NCBI RefSeq assembly: GCF_900546705.1 | Contig: NZ_URDP01000002.1 | Coordinates: 1-64,000, forward strand | DNA: 64,000 nt | DNA from: an uncultured Oscillibacter sp. | GTDB lineage: Bacteria > Bacillota > Clostridia > Oscillospirales > Oscillospiraceae | Direction of reading: 5' to 3' | Shown: one piece after another, positions 31,973 through 41,483 of the stretch | Layout: every line of letters begins with the position of its first letter | Numbering within the stretch: position 1 is the stretch's first letter | Program-made: the position numbers and the translations under genes | The notes under the pieces: model-generated | What the model was told of the DNA's origin: nothing | Seen by the model: the letters and a program-made list of their open reading frames with translations, nothing else | Databases searched by the model: none

Positions 31973-32006
31973 CAAAAAAAGCGGAGCCGGCGGCTCCGCT
32001 TTTTTC
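31973..32006 (-). terminator. Terminator of the dnaX-ybaB operon
   Basis: AAAAAAGCGGAGCCG...CGGCTCCGCTTTTTTT on the minus strand, between ybaB and the DUF4127 gene. Confidence 0.85.
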
Positions 32007-32028
32007 CTGCCGGATCACCGGCTGTTTT

Positions 32029-32397
32029 TCAAAGTCCGAAAGCGCCCAGATTCAGTCCTCCGGTGATGCCGGACATGCTCTTTTCCATGGCCTCGTCCGC
32101 CTGGCGTAGTGCCTCGTTGACGGCGGAGACTACCAGATCCTGGAGCATCTCCACATCCTCGGGGTCCACGGCCTCGGGCTTGATGGTGACGGACTGGACT
32201 TCCTTCTTGCCGTTGACCTTGGCCTCCACCACGCCGCCGCCGACGCTGGCGGAGAAGGTCTGAGCCTCGACGGCCTCCTGAGCCGCCGTCATCTGCTCTT
32301 GCATCTGCTGAATTTTCTGCTGCATCTCCGCCTGACGCTGGGCGCCGGTGGGACGCATGCTGCCGTTGCTGAAACCGCGGCGTGCGCTGTATCCCAT
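32029..32397 (-). CDS. ybaB: Nucleoid-associated protein YbaB/EbfC
   Basis: 122 residues. After a 20-residue extension comes the YbaB fold: QQKIQQMQEQMTAAQEAVEA QTFSASVGGGVVEAKVNGKK EVQSVTIKPEAVDPEDVEML QDLVVSAVNEALRQADE, ending in a Gly-rich tail. It binds DNA as a dimer. It lies 18 bp after dnaX, the widely conserved dnaX-ybaB(-recR) arrangement; recR is not here, and a terminator follows instead. Confidence 0.93.
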   Translation of the reverse strand: MGYSARRGFSNGSMRPTGAQRQAEMQQKIQQMQEQMTAAQEAVEAQTFSASVGGGVVEAKVNGKKEVQSVTIKPEAVDPEDVEMLQDLVVSAVNEALRQADEAMEKSMSGITGGLNLGAFGL

Positions 32398-32415
32398 AGT
32401 GCATTCTCCTTTTGC

Positions 32416-34221
<1,806 letters not shown>

Positions 34222-34249
34222 GGGGAGCACCTCCAATCGCAAAAAGAAA

Positions 34250-34389
34250 GTCCTCCGTACGCAGCTGCGGAACCGGCACCCTCGCGGCACATGGAACATC
34301 CCGCTTAATGCTGCTCGGTTCCCCGCCTGACATGGTTCACGGGCATCCATTGCGCGAGACCGGCTCCGCAGCTGCTTGCGGAGGACTGT
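34250..34389 (-). ncRNA. ffs: Signal recognition particle RNA (4.5S/scRNA-like)
   Basis: On the minus strand, the conserved SRP domain IV core reads GAACCATGTCAGG, CGGGGAACCGAGCAGC, ATTAAGC, the Ffh-binding hairpin with its asymmetric loop and GGAA-like tetraloop region. The 5' AGTCCTCCGCAAGCAGCTGCGG pairs with the 3' CCGCAGCTGC..GGAGGACT, closing a rod of about 140 nt, followed by CTTTCTTTTT. The Alu domain of larger Bacillus-type SRP RNAs seems absent. It has its own promoter and lies just upstream of dnaX, a common place in Firmicutes. Confidence 0.9.
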
Positions 34390-34402
34390 TATTAGCCTGT
34401 CT

Positions 34403-34431
34403 ATTTTACTATATCCTTTCCCAATTGGCAA
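34403..34431 (-). promoter_or_regulatory. Sigma-A promoter of the SRP RNA
   Basis: TTGCCA (34426-34431), 17 bp, TAAAAT (34403-34408) on the minus strand. dnaX is probably transcribed through from here. Confidence 0.75.
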
Positions 34432-34464
34432 CTGAAAATTTTTGTTTTTCTGAAAAAATCAGGC

Positions 34465-34492
34465 TTTACAATCCCGGATTTTATGGTATAAT
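34465..34492 (+). promoter_or_regulatory. Sigma-A promoter of tRNA-Ala
   Basis: TTTACA (34465-34470), 16 bp, TATAAT (34487-34492) with an extended -10 TGG. Confidence 0.8.
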
Positions 34493-34529
34493 GTTTTTTG
34501 CCGTTGAGCAGACGGCAAGAACTTTATAT

Positions 34530-34605
34530 GGGCTCGTAGCTCAGCTGGGAGAGCGCTGCGTTCGCATCGCAGAGGTCGAGGGTTCGATCCCCTTCGAGTC
34601 CACCA
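34530..34605 (+). tRNA. tRNA-Ala (anticodon CGC), CCA encoded
   Basis: GGGCTCG pairs with CGAGTCC (one G-U), the D-arm is GCTCAGCTGGGAGAGC, and the anticodon stem CTGCG/CGCAG closes loop TTCGCAT, giving CGC. It reads GCG alanine codons, which are frequent in this GC-rich genome. The T-arm is GAGGGTTCGATCCCCTT; CCA is encoded at 603-605. Confidence 0.95.
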
Positions 34606-34642
34606 AAAAGAAAGACACGCTGGAAAGCGTGTCTTTCTTTTT
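34605..34642 (+). terminator. Terminator of tRNA-Ala
   Basis: AAAAAGAAAGACACGCT, GGAA, AGCGTGTCTTTCTTTTT. Confidence 0.9.
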
Positions 34643-34733
34643 GGGTTCCGCCGCCCGGAGGGCGGCTCCACCCTTCGGTGATTCAAATGCCCGGGCGGAA
34701 GTGAGTTCTGCCTGCGCCAGCCGCGGGCCCGTC

Positions 34734-35075
34734 TCAAGCCGGAGCCTTCACCAGCACCAGGCACATCTTGAAGGCGGTCACCGCCTGTACCGCGTGAGGA
34801 ATGCCGGCCGGCATGATGATGGCTTCTCCCGCGCCCAGGGTGTGGGGAACGCCGTCAATGGTGATCCGGGCGGTTCCCTCCAAAATCATAGCCATGGCGT
34901 CGCCCTGGGCGGCGTGGGTACTGATGGCCTCGCCTGCGTCAAAGGCAAACAGGGTAATCCCCGCGCCGGGCTGCTGGGCCAGGGTCAGGCTGACAACCTT
35001 GCCCGGCTCGCAGTCCACCTGGCCGGACAGGGTAAAGGGCTGTGCATGCGGGACATTTTTAATAAGTGCATCCAT
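34734..35075 (-). CDS. Small cupin protein (second of tandem pair)
   Basis: 113 residues, single-domain cupin. Motif 1 region is GITLFAFDAGEAISTHAAQG DAMAMILEGTA and motif 2 is LGAGEAIIMPAGIPHAVQA. Metal-ligand positions include His of STHAAQGDA and His of GIPHAV. The substrate is unknown. It lies 19 bp after a paralogous cupin gene with about 30 percent identity by eye (shared openings with GxVxSxxxxxQ), so this is a gene duplication. The start follows CAGGAGG. Confidence 0.85.
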   Translation of the reverse strand: MDALIKNVPHAQPFTLSGQVDCEPGKVVSLTLAQQPGAGITLFAFDAGEAISTHAAQGDAMAMILEGTARITIDGVPHTLGAGEAIIMPAGIPHAVQAVTAFKMCLVLVKAPA

Positions 35076-35094
35076 GTGTCATTCCTCCTGATGG

Positions 35095-35424
35095 TTATAA
35101 AAGGGTGATCTGCAGCAGCTTGCAGCCCTCCGGCGCAGCCACCGCATGGGAAGTGCGGGCAGGGACAGCCAGACAGTCGCCGGACTGAAGGCGGCAGCTG
35201 CCGTCTCCCATGGAGACCTGAAGGGCTCCTTCCAGAACGCAGTAGAGGGTATCGCCGAAGTAGCACTCCTCACTGACGCTCTCCCCGTCGCCGAAGGCCA
35301 GCAGCGTCATCTGGCAGTGTTCCTGCCTGCTCATGGCCATGCTGACCACGCGGCCGGGCTGAATCTCAATCAGCCCGGCAAGCTGCCGGGGCTGCTGCGT
35401 GGGCAGATTGCGCAAAAAGTCCAT
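35095..35424 (-). CDS. Small cupin protein (first of tandem pair)
   Basis: 109 residues. Cupin strands CQMTLLAFGDGESVSEECYF GDTLYCVLEGALQV and LQSGDCLAVPARTSHAVAAP are clear. Motif 1 has lost the usual histidines (SEECYFGD), while motif 2 keeps HAV. It may therefore bind metal weakly, or act with its neighbour as a heterodimer. The ATG at 35424 follows AAGGAGG. The pair is divergent from the iron importer across a 342-bp control region. Confidence 0.82.
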   Translation of the reverse strand: MDFLRNLPTQQPRQLAGLIEIQPGRVVSMAMSRQEHCQMTLLAFGDGESVSEECYFGDTLYCVLEGALQVSMGDGSCRLQSGDCLAVPARTSHAVAAPEGCKLLQITLL

Positions 35425-35627
35425 CGCTCTTACCTCCTTGTGTGGTTTTGTCCCCAGCATACACCATTGTGCGCAGTCATTCCATTGCTATCGCAACAGC
35501 GGCCGAATTATACGTCCCTCTCCCTTGCGCCCGCGCAGAGTGAGACTGCCGCCTCCGGAGGCTGAAAATTTGCACAATGCCCAAAATACTTTGGAAATTC
35601 ACCAGATAAGTTGTACTTTTTGCGTGG

Positions 35628-35657
35628 TTGTGCATGACTAACTCGGTGTGTTATAAT
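35628..35657 (+). promoter_or_regulatory. Promoter of the iron-siderophore importer operon
   Basis: TTGTGC (35628-35633), 18 bp, TATAAT (35652-35657). The intergenic stretch 35425-35766 otherwise holds the operator at 35727 and no gene. Confidence 0.6.
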
Positions 35658-35726
35658 GATCCGGCAATGCGCAGTGCACGGTGTATGGCAAATCTGACCG
35701 CCGCTGCGCAGTATTTTATGCGTATG

Positions 35727-35744
35727 AGTTAGTTTAATCTAACT
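35727..35744. promoter_or_regulatory. DtxR/IdeR-like iron operator
   Basis: AGTTAG-TTTAAT-CTAACT is an 18-bp palindrome with the TTAG..CTAA arms of known DtxR-family iron boxes. It lies 70 bp after the -10 and 23 bp before the first importer gene, a position suited to iron-dependent repression. Confidence 0.6.
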
Positions 35745-35766
35745 ATATTGGAAAGGAGAGAATTTT

Positions 35767-36807
35767 ATCAGACCCCATCGATCTACCCTGATTCTTTCTG
35801 CCGTGCTGCTTGTATTGTCCTGCTGTTCGCTGTTTGTGGGCGTCATCGACCTGACGCCCGGCGATCTTCTGGCAGGGAATTTTGCGCAGCTGGAGATTTT
35901 CCTGATCTCCCGTCTGCCCCGCCTGCTGGCCATTTTGTGCACCGGCATCGGCATGAGCGTGGCAGGACTCATCATGCAGCAGCTTTGCAGCAACAAATTC
36001 GTGTCCCCCACCACCGGCGCCACCATCTCCTCGGCGCAGCTGGGCATATTGCTGGCACTGCTGTTCATGCCGTCTTCCACCCTGTGGAGCCGGGCCATCT
36101 TCGCCTTTGCCGCGGCGATCCTGGGCACCTGGATCTTTGTCTGGTTCATTCAGCGCATCCAGTTCAAGGACGTGGTGATGGTCCCGCTGGTGGGCATCAT
36201 GTTCGGCAACGTCATCGGCGGCGTCACCAACTATCTGGCCTATAAGTACGAGATGACCCAGGCGCTGTCCTCCTGGCTGGTGGGCCACTTCTCCCTGGTG
36301 CTGAAAGGCCGGTACGAGATCGTCTGGCTGACGGTGCCGCTGGTGGTGCTGGCCTTCCTGTTCGCCAACCACTTCAACATCGTGGGTCTGGGCAGGGATT
36401 TCTCCAGGAATCTGGGTGTGCCGTATAATCTGGTGCTGTTTGCCGGACTCACCATTGCCGCCATGATCACCGCCAGCATCGTGGTGGTGGTCGGCTCCAT
36501 CTCCTACATCGGACTGATCGTACCCAATGTGGTGGCCATGTACAAGGGGGATAAGATCCGTGGCACGCTGGTGGATACCGCCCTGTTCGGCGCCGTCTTC
36601 GTGTTGGTGTGCGATATGATCGGCCGGGTGGTGCTCTTCCCCTACGAGCTGCCCATTGAGCTGATCGTAGGCATTTTGGGGAGCCTGATCTTCATTGCCC
36701 TGCTGTTTTACCGGCTCAGGCACGGCCGGAAGGCCATCCGTCTGGGCAGCACTGGAGCAAACTGCTGCTCCGCCGTGCCCAGCCTGAAAGGAGGTGCAGA
36801 CTCATGA
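35767..36807 (+). CDS. Iron-siderophore ABC transporter permease (FecCD type), first subunit
   Basis: 346 residues from ATC at 35767. It is a BtuC-like permease with about ten membrane helices. Hallmarks include RLPRLLAILCTGIGMSVAGL IMQQLCSNKFVSPTTGATIS and SYIGLIVPNVVAMYKGDKIR GTL. The canonical start is unclear. GTG at 35803 has no ribosome site and would cut into the first helix. AAAGGAG at 35752-35758 instead points to the in-frame ATC at 35767, giving the family-typical opening RPHRSTLILSAVLLVLS. It overlaps the second permease by 4 bases. Confidence 0.85.
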   Translation: MRPHRSTLILSAVLLVLSCCSLFVGVIDLTPGDLLAGNFAQLEIFLISRLPRLLAILCTGIGMSVAGLIMQQLCSNKFVSPTTGATISSAQLGILLALLFMPSSTLWSRAIFAFAAAILGTWIFVWFIQRIQFKDVVMVPLVGIMFGNVIGGVTNYLAYKYEMTQALSSWLVGHFSLVLKGRYEIVWLTVPLVVLAFLFANHFNIVGLGRDFSRNLGVPYNLVLFAGLTIAAMITASIVVVVGSISYIGLIVPNVVAMYKGDKIRGTLVDTALFGAVFVLVCDMIGRVVLFPYELPIELIVGILGSLIFIALLFYRLRHGRKAIRLGSTGANCCSAVPSLKGGADS

Positions 36808-37781
36808 ACTCTGCCGCCATGCGCGCCAACCGGCGCAAGCTGCTGATCCTGGCAGCGCTGGTCCTTCTCTGCGCGGCCGGATACATGCTGGCGGAGGTGA
36901 ACTTCTCCAACCCAAAGCTGTTTGCCTACGCCATGAAGCTCCGCACCCCCAAGCTCATGGTCATGCTCATCACCGCCTTTTCCATCGGCGGGGCCTCGCT
37001 GGTGTTCCAGTCTATTATCAACAGCACCATCGTAACCCCCTGCCTGCTGGGCATGAACTCCCTGTATACCCTCATCCACACGGCGGTGGTGTTCTTTCTG
37101 GGCTCTGCCAGCGTGGTGGCCTCCAACGCCAACTTGTCCTTTGCGGTGGATGTGGTGCTCATGGGCATTGCCGCCACGGTGATCTACGGCTGGATTTTCA
37201 GGAAGACCAGGCACAATGTGCTGTATGTGCTGCTGGTGGGCACGGTGCTGACCTCTCTTTTCGGCAGCATCCAGACCACCCTGACCCGGGTTATGGACCC
37301 CAACGAATATGACGCCCTGCTGAGCACCCTGGTGGCCAGCTTTAATAACATCAATTCCGAGATCATCGCCGTTTCCCTGATTCTTCTGGCAGCCGTCATC
37401 TTCGCCCTGCGAAAGGAACTGGCCCTGCTGGATGTGCTGACGCTGGGCAAGGCGCAGGCCGTCAACCTGGGCGTGGACTACGACCGCTGCATCCGCCGCC
37501 TGCTGCTGGGCGTGACGTTCTGCATTGCCGTGGCCACCGCCATGGTGGGGCCCGTCTCCTTTTTGGGGCTTATCATCGCCAATTTGTCCCGCCAGCTGCT
37601 GAAAACCTTCCGACACACCCAGCTGGTGCTGGGCTCGGCCCTGTTCGGCATGATCGTGCTGGTGGGCGGGCAGCTCATTGTGGAGCATGTGTATTCCTAC
37701 TCCGTGCCGGTGAGCGTGTTCATCACCGTGGGCGGCGGACTCTATTTCCTCTATCTCCTGTTGACCAGAAAGAAGGTGTGA
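36804..37781 (+). CDS. Iron-siderophore ABC transporter permease, second subunit
   Basis: 325 residues, BtuC-type. It starts MNSAAMRANRRKLLILAALV. Helix motifs include LRTPKLMVMLITAFSIGGAS LVFQSIINSTIVTPCLLGMN and VGPVSFLGLIIANLSRQLLK. It pairs with the first permease to form the membrane channel, as in YclNOP/FatCD systems. The ATG overlaps the previous stop by 4 bases (ATGA) and follows AAAGGAGG. Confidence 0.9.
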   Translation: MNSAAMRANRRKLLILAALVLLCAAGYMLAEVNFSNPKLFAYAMKLRTPKLMVMLITAFSIGGASLVFQSIINSTIVTPCLLGMNSLYTLIHTAVVFFLGSASVVASNANLSFAVDVVLMGIAATVIYGWIFRKTRHNVLYVLLVGTVLTSLFGSIQTTLTRVMDPNEYDALLSTLVASFNNINSEIIAVSLILLAAVIFALRKELALLDVLTLGKAQAVNLGVDYDRCIRRLLLGVTFCIAVATAMVGPVSFLGLIIANLSRQLLKTFRHTQLVLGSALFGMIVLVGGQLIVEHVYSYSVPVSVFITVGGGLYFLYLLLTRKKV

Positions 37782-37783
37782 CC

Positions 37784-38536
37784 ATGCGTGTACAGCAATT
37801 GACCAAACAGTACGACGGAAAAACCGTGGTGGACGGCGTGTCCTTTACCATCCCCAGGGGGAAGGTGATCTCCCTGATCGGCCCCAACGGCGCGGGCAAA
37901 TCCACCGTCATGGGCATGATCTCCCGGCTCATCGCCCACGACAGCGGGCTGGTGGACTTCGAGGGCAGGGACCTCGGCAAATGGAAGAGCAAGGAGCTGT
38001 CCAAGCGCCTTGCCATCCTGACTCAGTCCAACAACATTCAGATGAAGCTGACCGTGCGGGAGCTGGTGACCTTCGGACGCTTTCCCTATTCGGGCAGCCG
38101 GGTCACGGCGGAGGATGAGAAGATCATCGACCGGGCCATTTCCTACATGGAGCTGGAGGACTTCCAGGATCGCTTCATCGACGAGCTCTCCGGCGGCCAG
38201 CGGCAGCGGGCGCTGATCGCCATGGTCATCGCCCAGGATACCGACTATGTGCTGCTGGATGAGCCCACCAACAACCTGGATATCTACCACGCCACCAACA
38301 TGATGAAAACCGTCCGGCGCCTTTGTGACGAGCTGGGCAAGACGGTGATTCTGGTGCTGCATGAGATCAATTACGCGGCATTCTATTCCGATTACATCTG
38401 TGCCTTCAAGGACGGAAAAATCGCCAAATTCGGCACGGTGGAAGAGGTGATGACCAAAGAGAACCTGTCCCGGATCTACCAGGTGGACTTCGAGATTCTG
38501 ACCATTGCGGGCAAGCCCCTGTCCATCTACTATTGA
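37784..38536 (+). CDS. Iron-siderophore ABC transporter ATPase (FepC/YclP-like)
   Basis: 250 residues. Walker A is GPNGAGKST (33-41), the Q-loop is ILTQSNNIQ, the signature is LSGGQRQRALIAMVIAQ, Walker B is YVLLDEPTNNLD, and the switch His lies in LVLHEINYA. ATP hydrolysis drives siderophore uptake. The ATG at 37784 lies 2 bases after the previous stop, with AAGAAGGTG as ribosome site; a GTG six bases upstream is an alternative. Confidence 0.93.
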   Translation: MRVQQLTKQYDGKTVVDGVSFTIPRGKVISLIGPNGAGKSTVMGMISRLIAHDSGLVDFEGRDLGKWKSKELSKRLAILTQSNNIQMKLTVRELVTFGRFPYSGSRVTAEDEKIIDRAISYMELEDFQDRFIDELSGGQRQRALIAMVIAQDTDYVLLDEPTNNLDIYHATNMMKTVRRLCDELGKTVILVLHEINYAAFYSDYICAFKDGKIAKFGTVEEVMTKENLSRIYQVDFEILTIAGKPLSIYY

Positions 38537-38578
38537 ACCCCCTGTTTTCAGTACTTTTCAGAAAAGGAGCAACCCAAC

Positions 38579-39589
38579 ATGAACCTGAAGAAGATGCTTT
38601 CTCTCGCCCTGGCCGGCGTGATGGCCCTGAGCCTCATGGCCTGCTCCGCCCAAAACAGCGGCAGCACCGGAGACTCCGGCAATGCGGGCAGCCAGACGGG
38701 CGGCGAAACGCAGAATACGTCCGTGACCATCACCGGCCTCAACGCCGGCAAGGAGCCGGTGGAAGTGGAGGTGCCGTACGATCCTCAGCGCATCGCCGTT
38801 TTGGACATGGCCGCGCTGGACATTCTGGACGCGCTGGGCGTCGGCGGCCGGGTGGTGGGCACCGCCGATACCAGCCTGGAGTATCTTCAGGATTACCTCC
38901 ATGACGGCATCGCCGACCTGGGCACCATCAAGGAGGCGGATCTGGAGGCCGTCATGGCCTGCGAGCCGGATGTGATCTTCATCGGGGGGCGGCTGGCCTC
39001 CAGCTACGACGCCCTCAGCGAGATCGCGCCGGTGGTCTATCTTTCCACCGACACCGAGATCGGCGTGGTGGAGAGCGTACGCCGAAATGCCGCCGCCATT
39101 GCCTCCCTGTTTGGCCTGGAGGACAAGGTGGACCAACGGATGGCCGATTTTGACGCGCGGATTGCCGCCTTGCAGGCCGTCTCCGCCGGCAAGACCGCCA
39201 TCGTGGGCATGTGCACCAGCGGCAGCTTCAATGTACTGGGCAATGACAGCCGCTGCTCCATGATCGGCCGGGAGATCGGCTTTACCAACATCGGTGTGAA
39301 CACCGACATGGATACCTCCACCCACGGCAACGAGGCCTCCTTTGAATTCCTTGTGCAAAAGGCTCCGGACTACATCTTCGTGATGGACCGTGACGCGGCC
39401 ATCGGCACGGACGGGGCGCAGCTGGCCCGGGACATCATGGAAAACCAGCTGGTCATGGGCACCGACGCCTACAAAAATGGCCACCTCGTCTACCTGGCCC
39501 ACCCCGCCGTATGGTACACCGCCGAGGGCGGAATCACCGCTCTGGACATGATGCTGTCCGACCTGGAAAGCGTGCTGCTGCCTTCTTGA
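38579..39589 (+). CDS. Siderophore-binding lipoprotein (FatB/YclQ/CeuE-like)
   Basis: 336 residues. A lipoprotein signal with lipobox LMAC (LSLMACSAQN) and a Gly/Ser linker precede a class III binding protein. Motifs are PQRIAVLDMAALDILDALGV, the interlobe helix, GEIGFTNIGVNTD-like segment and a final helix. It delivers ferric siderophore, probably a catecholate or petrobactin-like one by resemblance to YclQ/FatB, to the two permeases. The ATG follows AAAGGAG. It is the last gene of the four-gene operon. Confidence 0.9.
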   Translation: MNLKKMLSLALAGVMALSLMACSAQNSGSTGDSGNAGSQTGGETQNTSVTITGLNAGKEPVEVEVPYDPQRIAVLDMAALDILDALGVGGRVVGTADTSLEYLQDYLHDGIADLGTIKEADLEAVMACEPDVIFIGGRLASSYDALSEIAPVVYLSTDTEIGVVESVRRNAAAIASLFGLEDKVDQRMADFDARIAALQAVSAGKTAIVGMCTSGSFNVLGNDSRCSMIGREIGFTNIGVNTDMDTSTHGNEASFEFLVQKAPDYIFVMDRDAAIGTDGAQLARDIMENQLVMGTDAYKNGHLVYLAHPAVWYTAEGGITALDMMLSDLESVLLPS

Positions 39590-39639
39590 TGCAAACCGGT
39601 CCCTTTCATCCGCCACAAACAAAACCGAATCAGCTCAAA

Positions 39640-39670
39640 GGACGGAGAATCCGCTTTGGATTCTCCGTCC
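39640..39670 (+). terminator. Terminator of the iron importer operon
   Basis: GGACGGAGAATCC pairs with GGATTCTCCGTCC. The following tract is only moderately T-rich (CTGTCTGTGTT). Confidence 0.65.
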
Positions 39671-39776
39671 CTGTCTGTGTTCAGCTGATAAAATTTTCAC
39701 GGCTGAAAGAACCGCCTGCCGGGAGCGTATGGCCCCGTGCCGGATCGCACCGTTCCTGCGGAGGCCGGTTTTCCTG

Positions 39777-40373
39777 TCAGTCCCAGGTGTGAAATATGAT
39801 CTCGCCAACCGTTTGCGGGTTCCAATAACGGATTTGTTCCAATTCTTCCGGGTTCAGCTCCCCGCACAGGCTGTGCCAGTCCTGATTCAGCTGGGCAGGG
39901 CTCAGGAAACGCACCGGCCCCTCCGGCGGTGGGAGCCACTTGGGCGGGCCGGCCGGAACGAATCCGCCGGAAGCGTCCTGCCGGGCAAAGGCCGCATAGG
40001 GATAGTGGATGTTCTGCAGGATGAAAACGGACTCATCCCATCTGCGCAGATTTGCAAACCAGAAGTTTCTCCCGGCGGTGTCCGTATCCACCTTCGTTAC
40101 CGTCCCGCCGTTTTCCCCGGCCAGTGCATGGCACATCCGGCGGAACGCCTTCTCGTCCAGAAACGGAGGCGGCAGTGTGTTCGCGCTCCAAAATCCTGTA
40201 ATTCCTCGGGGAAGCAGTGTCTGCCCGTCCGGACAGCTCTTGTGTTCCGGGCCAAGGATCTGTACAAATCCCTCTTCCCCCTCAAATCCGATCTTCTCCA
40301 CATCACAGACTTCGTCCGCTTCCCGGTGCAGCGCCCGCTTTCTGAAATGTTCCCGGAAAGGATGTCCCGGCAT
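39777..40373 (-). CDS. Hypothetical protein, last gene of five-gene orphan operon
   Basis: 198 residues, soluble, not recognised. It begins MPGHPFREHFRKRALHREAD EVCDVEKIGF and ends NPQTVGEIIFHTWD. Aromatic-rich segments (GRNFWFANLRRWDESVFILQ, NIHYPYAAF) suggest a compact alpha/beta domain. Several single-domain cytoplasmic proteins in tandem, as here, often prove to be immunity proteins, but no toxin gene is visible. The ATG at 40373 follows AAAGGAG by 9 bases. Confidence 0.6.
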   Translation of the reverse strand: MPGHPFREHFRKRALHREADEVCDVEKIGFEGEEGFVQILGPEHKSCPDGQTLLPRGITGFWSANTLPPPFLDEKAFRRMCHALAGENGGTVTKVDTDTAGRNFWFANLRRWDESVFILQNIHYPYAAFARQDASGGFVPAGPPKWLPPPEGPVRFLSPAQLNQDWHSLCGELNPEELEQIRYWNPQTVGEIIFHTWD

Positions 40374-40411
40374 AGCTCTGCGCTCCTTTCGCCGCATCTC
40401 CTCGGGCCCAT

Positions 40412-40807
40412 TCAATCCCCGATGCCGATCAGCCCATACCCATGTTCCATGGCGGCATCACATACATGACCCAAGTCGGCCGCAAAGCTTCTGATCCTTT
40501 TGAAAGACACGCCATATCGTTGGATCACGCTGTTTTCTTCTGCGCCATGCTCCCCAAGCCATGTTACGACGGAATCCGAAAAAGCCCTGATTGCCGGAAC
40601 CCGGTCCAGTTCGAGACAGGTGTCCCCGTATGGATCAAACCGGTAATAGCATGCATAGTGTTGGAACGCAGCCCGGAAGTCGTATAAGAATCTGCCTACC
40701 TCTTCCGGTTCTTCTGCCAGGCGATCTTTCGCGGCTTTTTCAGGCCCGGCCGACAGGAGCTCAAAGGCCTGCGCAATATCTTTGGCGGCAACAATGGAAA
40801 GGGACAT
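40412..40807 (-). CDS. Hypothetical helical protein
   Basis: 131 residues, not recognised. It is mostly helical: MSLSIVAAKDIAQAFELLSA, EEVGRFLYDFRAAFQHYACY YRF, RAFSDSVVTWLGEHGAEENS. The Tyr-rich centre (HYACYYRFDPYGDTC) is unusual. It lies 38 bp before the preceding ATG of its neighbour on the same strand and is probably part of one operon. The function is unknown. Confidence 0.6.
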   Translation of the reverse strand: MSLSIVAAKDIAQAFELLSAGPEKAAKDRLAEEPEEVGRFLYDFRAAFQHYACYYRFDPYGDTCLELDRVPAIRAFSDSVVTWLGEHGAEENSVIQRYGVSFKRIRSFAADLGHVCDAAMEHGYGLIGIGD

Positions 40808-40827
40808 GGTTTCGCCGTCTCCCCTCT

Positions 40828-41202
40828 TTATGATTCCTCAAACGGCAGCCTGATCGGATAAAAGTCCAGCACAAAGTGCTCCTCATCAATTTTTGTATTG
40901 GGATGACAGTCCGAGCGTCCAAAGGTCACATCCCCGATCTGGTGGGTGAAGTCCTCCGGGCAGCTGCCAAAGACGACATACTGACAGACGCAGTATTCCA
41001 GGTATCCGTTCTCGTCCGGCTCCAGCGGAGAGGTCTCGAAGGGCTTTTCAATATCCACTCCCAAGGAGTCCAGATACCGGTCCACCTCCGGATAGGCCGC
41101 CTTGACCCTGGCACAGTAGTTTTGGCAGTAGGCGCAATCACAGATGTTCTCCGGGCCGAGATTGCAGTAATAGGCCCTTGTTTTTTCAATATTAGGCTTC
41201 AT
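40828..41202 (-). CDS. Hypothetical Cys-rich protein
   Basis: 124 residues, not recognised by name. Residues about 20-30 contain ICDCAYCQNYCARV, four cysteines that could bind zinc or an iron-sulfur cluster, and YCVCQYVVFGSC adds three more. The end is basic/acidic mixed (FVLDFYPIRLPFEES). I recall similar proteins in gut Clostridia only as hypotheticals. It overlaps the upstream gene's stop by one base (TGATG), so translation is coupled. Confidence 0.65.
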   Translation of the reverse strand: MKPNIEKTRAYYCNLGPENICDCAYCQNYCARVKAAYPEVDRYLDSLGVDIEKPFETSPLEPDENGYLEYCVCQYVVFGSCPEDFTHQIGDVTFGRSDCHPNTKIDEEHFVLDFYPIRLPFEES

Positions 41203-41468
41203 CACGGCTTCTTCTCTCCCTTTTTTCCGCCCAAGAAATTCTTCAAAAATTGCACATAGTAGCCAAGGATGCCAAGCCCCAGCAGGAGAAAACCAACTCT
41301 TCTGAGCAGGCTTTGGCCCTCTATGACAAAGGACAGCAGAAAGAGACCGGCAATGGCGATGAGAAACACGAGGGATATGAGGGCGATGCAGAGGATTCGG
41401 GCGGGTCTGGAAAGTCGCTGCGACTGCGCCGCATCCAAGCAGCCCTGAAATAAAACGTCAAGCCACAT
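41202..41468 (-). CDS. Small membrane protein with two helices
   Basis: 88 residues. Two hydrophobic segments (about 26-48 and 56-74) are followed by a Lys/Gly-rich tail (NFLGGKKGEKKP). No family is recognised. It sits in the middle of the orphan operon, coupled to the Cys-rich gene. Confidence 0.6.
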   Translation of the reverse strand: MWLDVLFQGCLDAAQSQRLSRPARILCIALISLVFLIAIAGLFLLSFVIEGQSLLRRVGFLLLGLGILGYYVQFLKNFLGGKKGEKKP

Positions 41469-41483
41469 CAATCCCCCGCCTCC

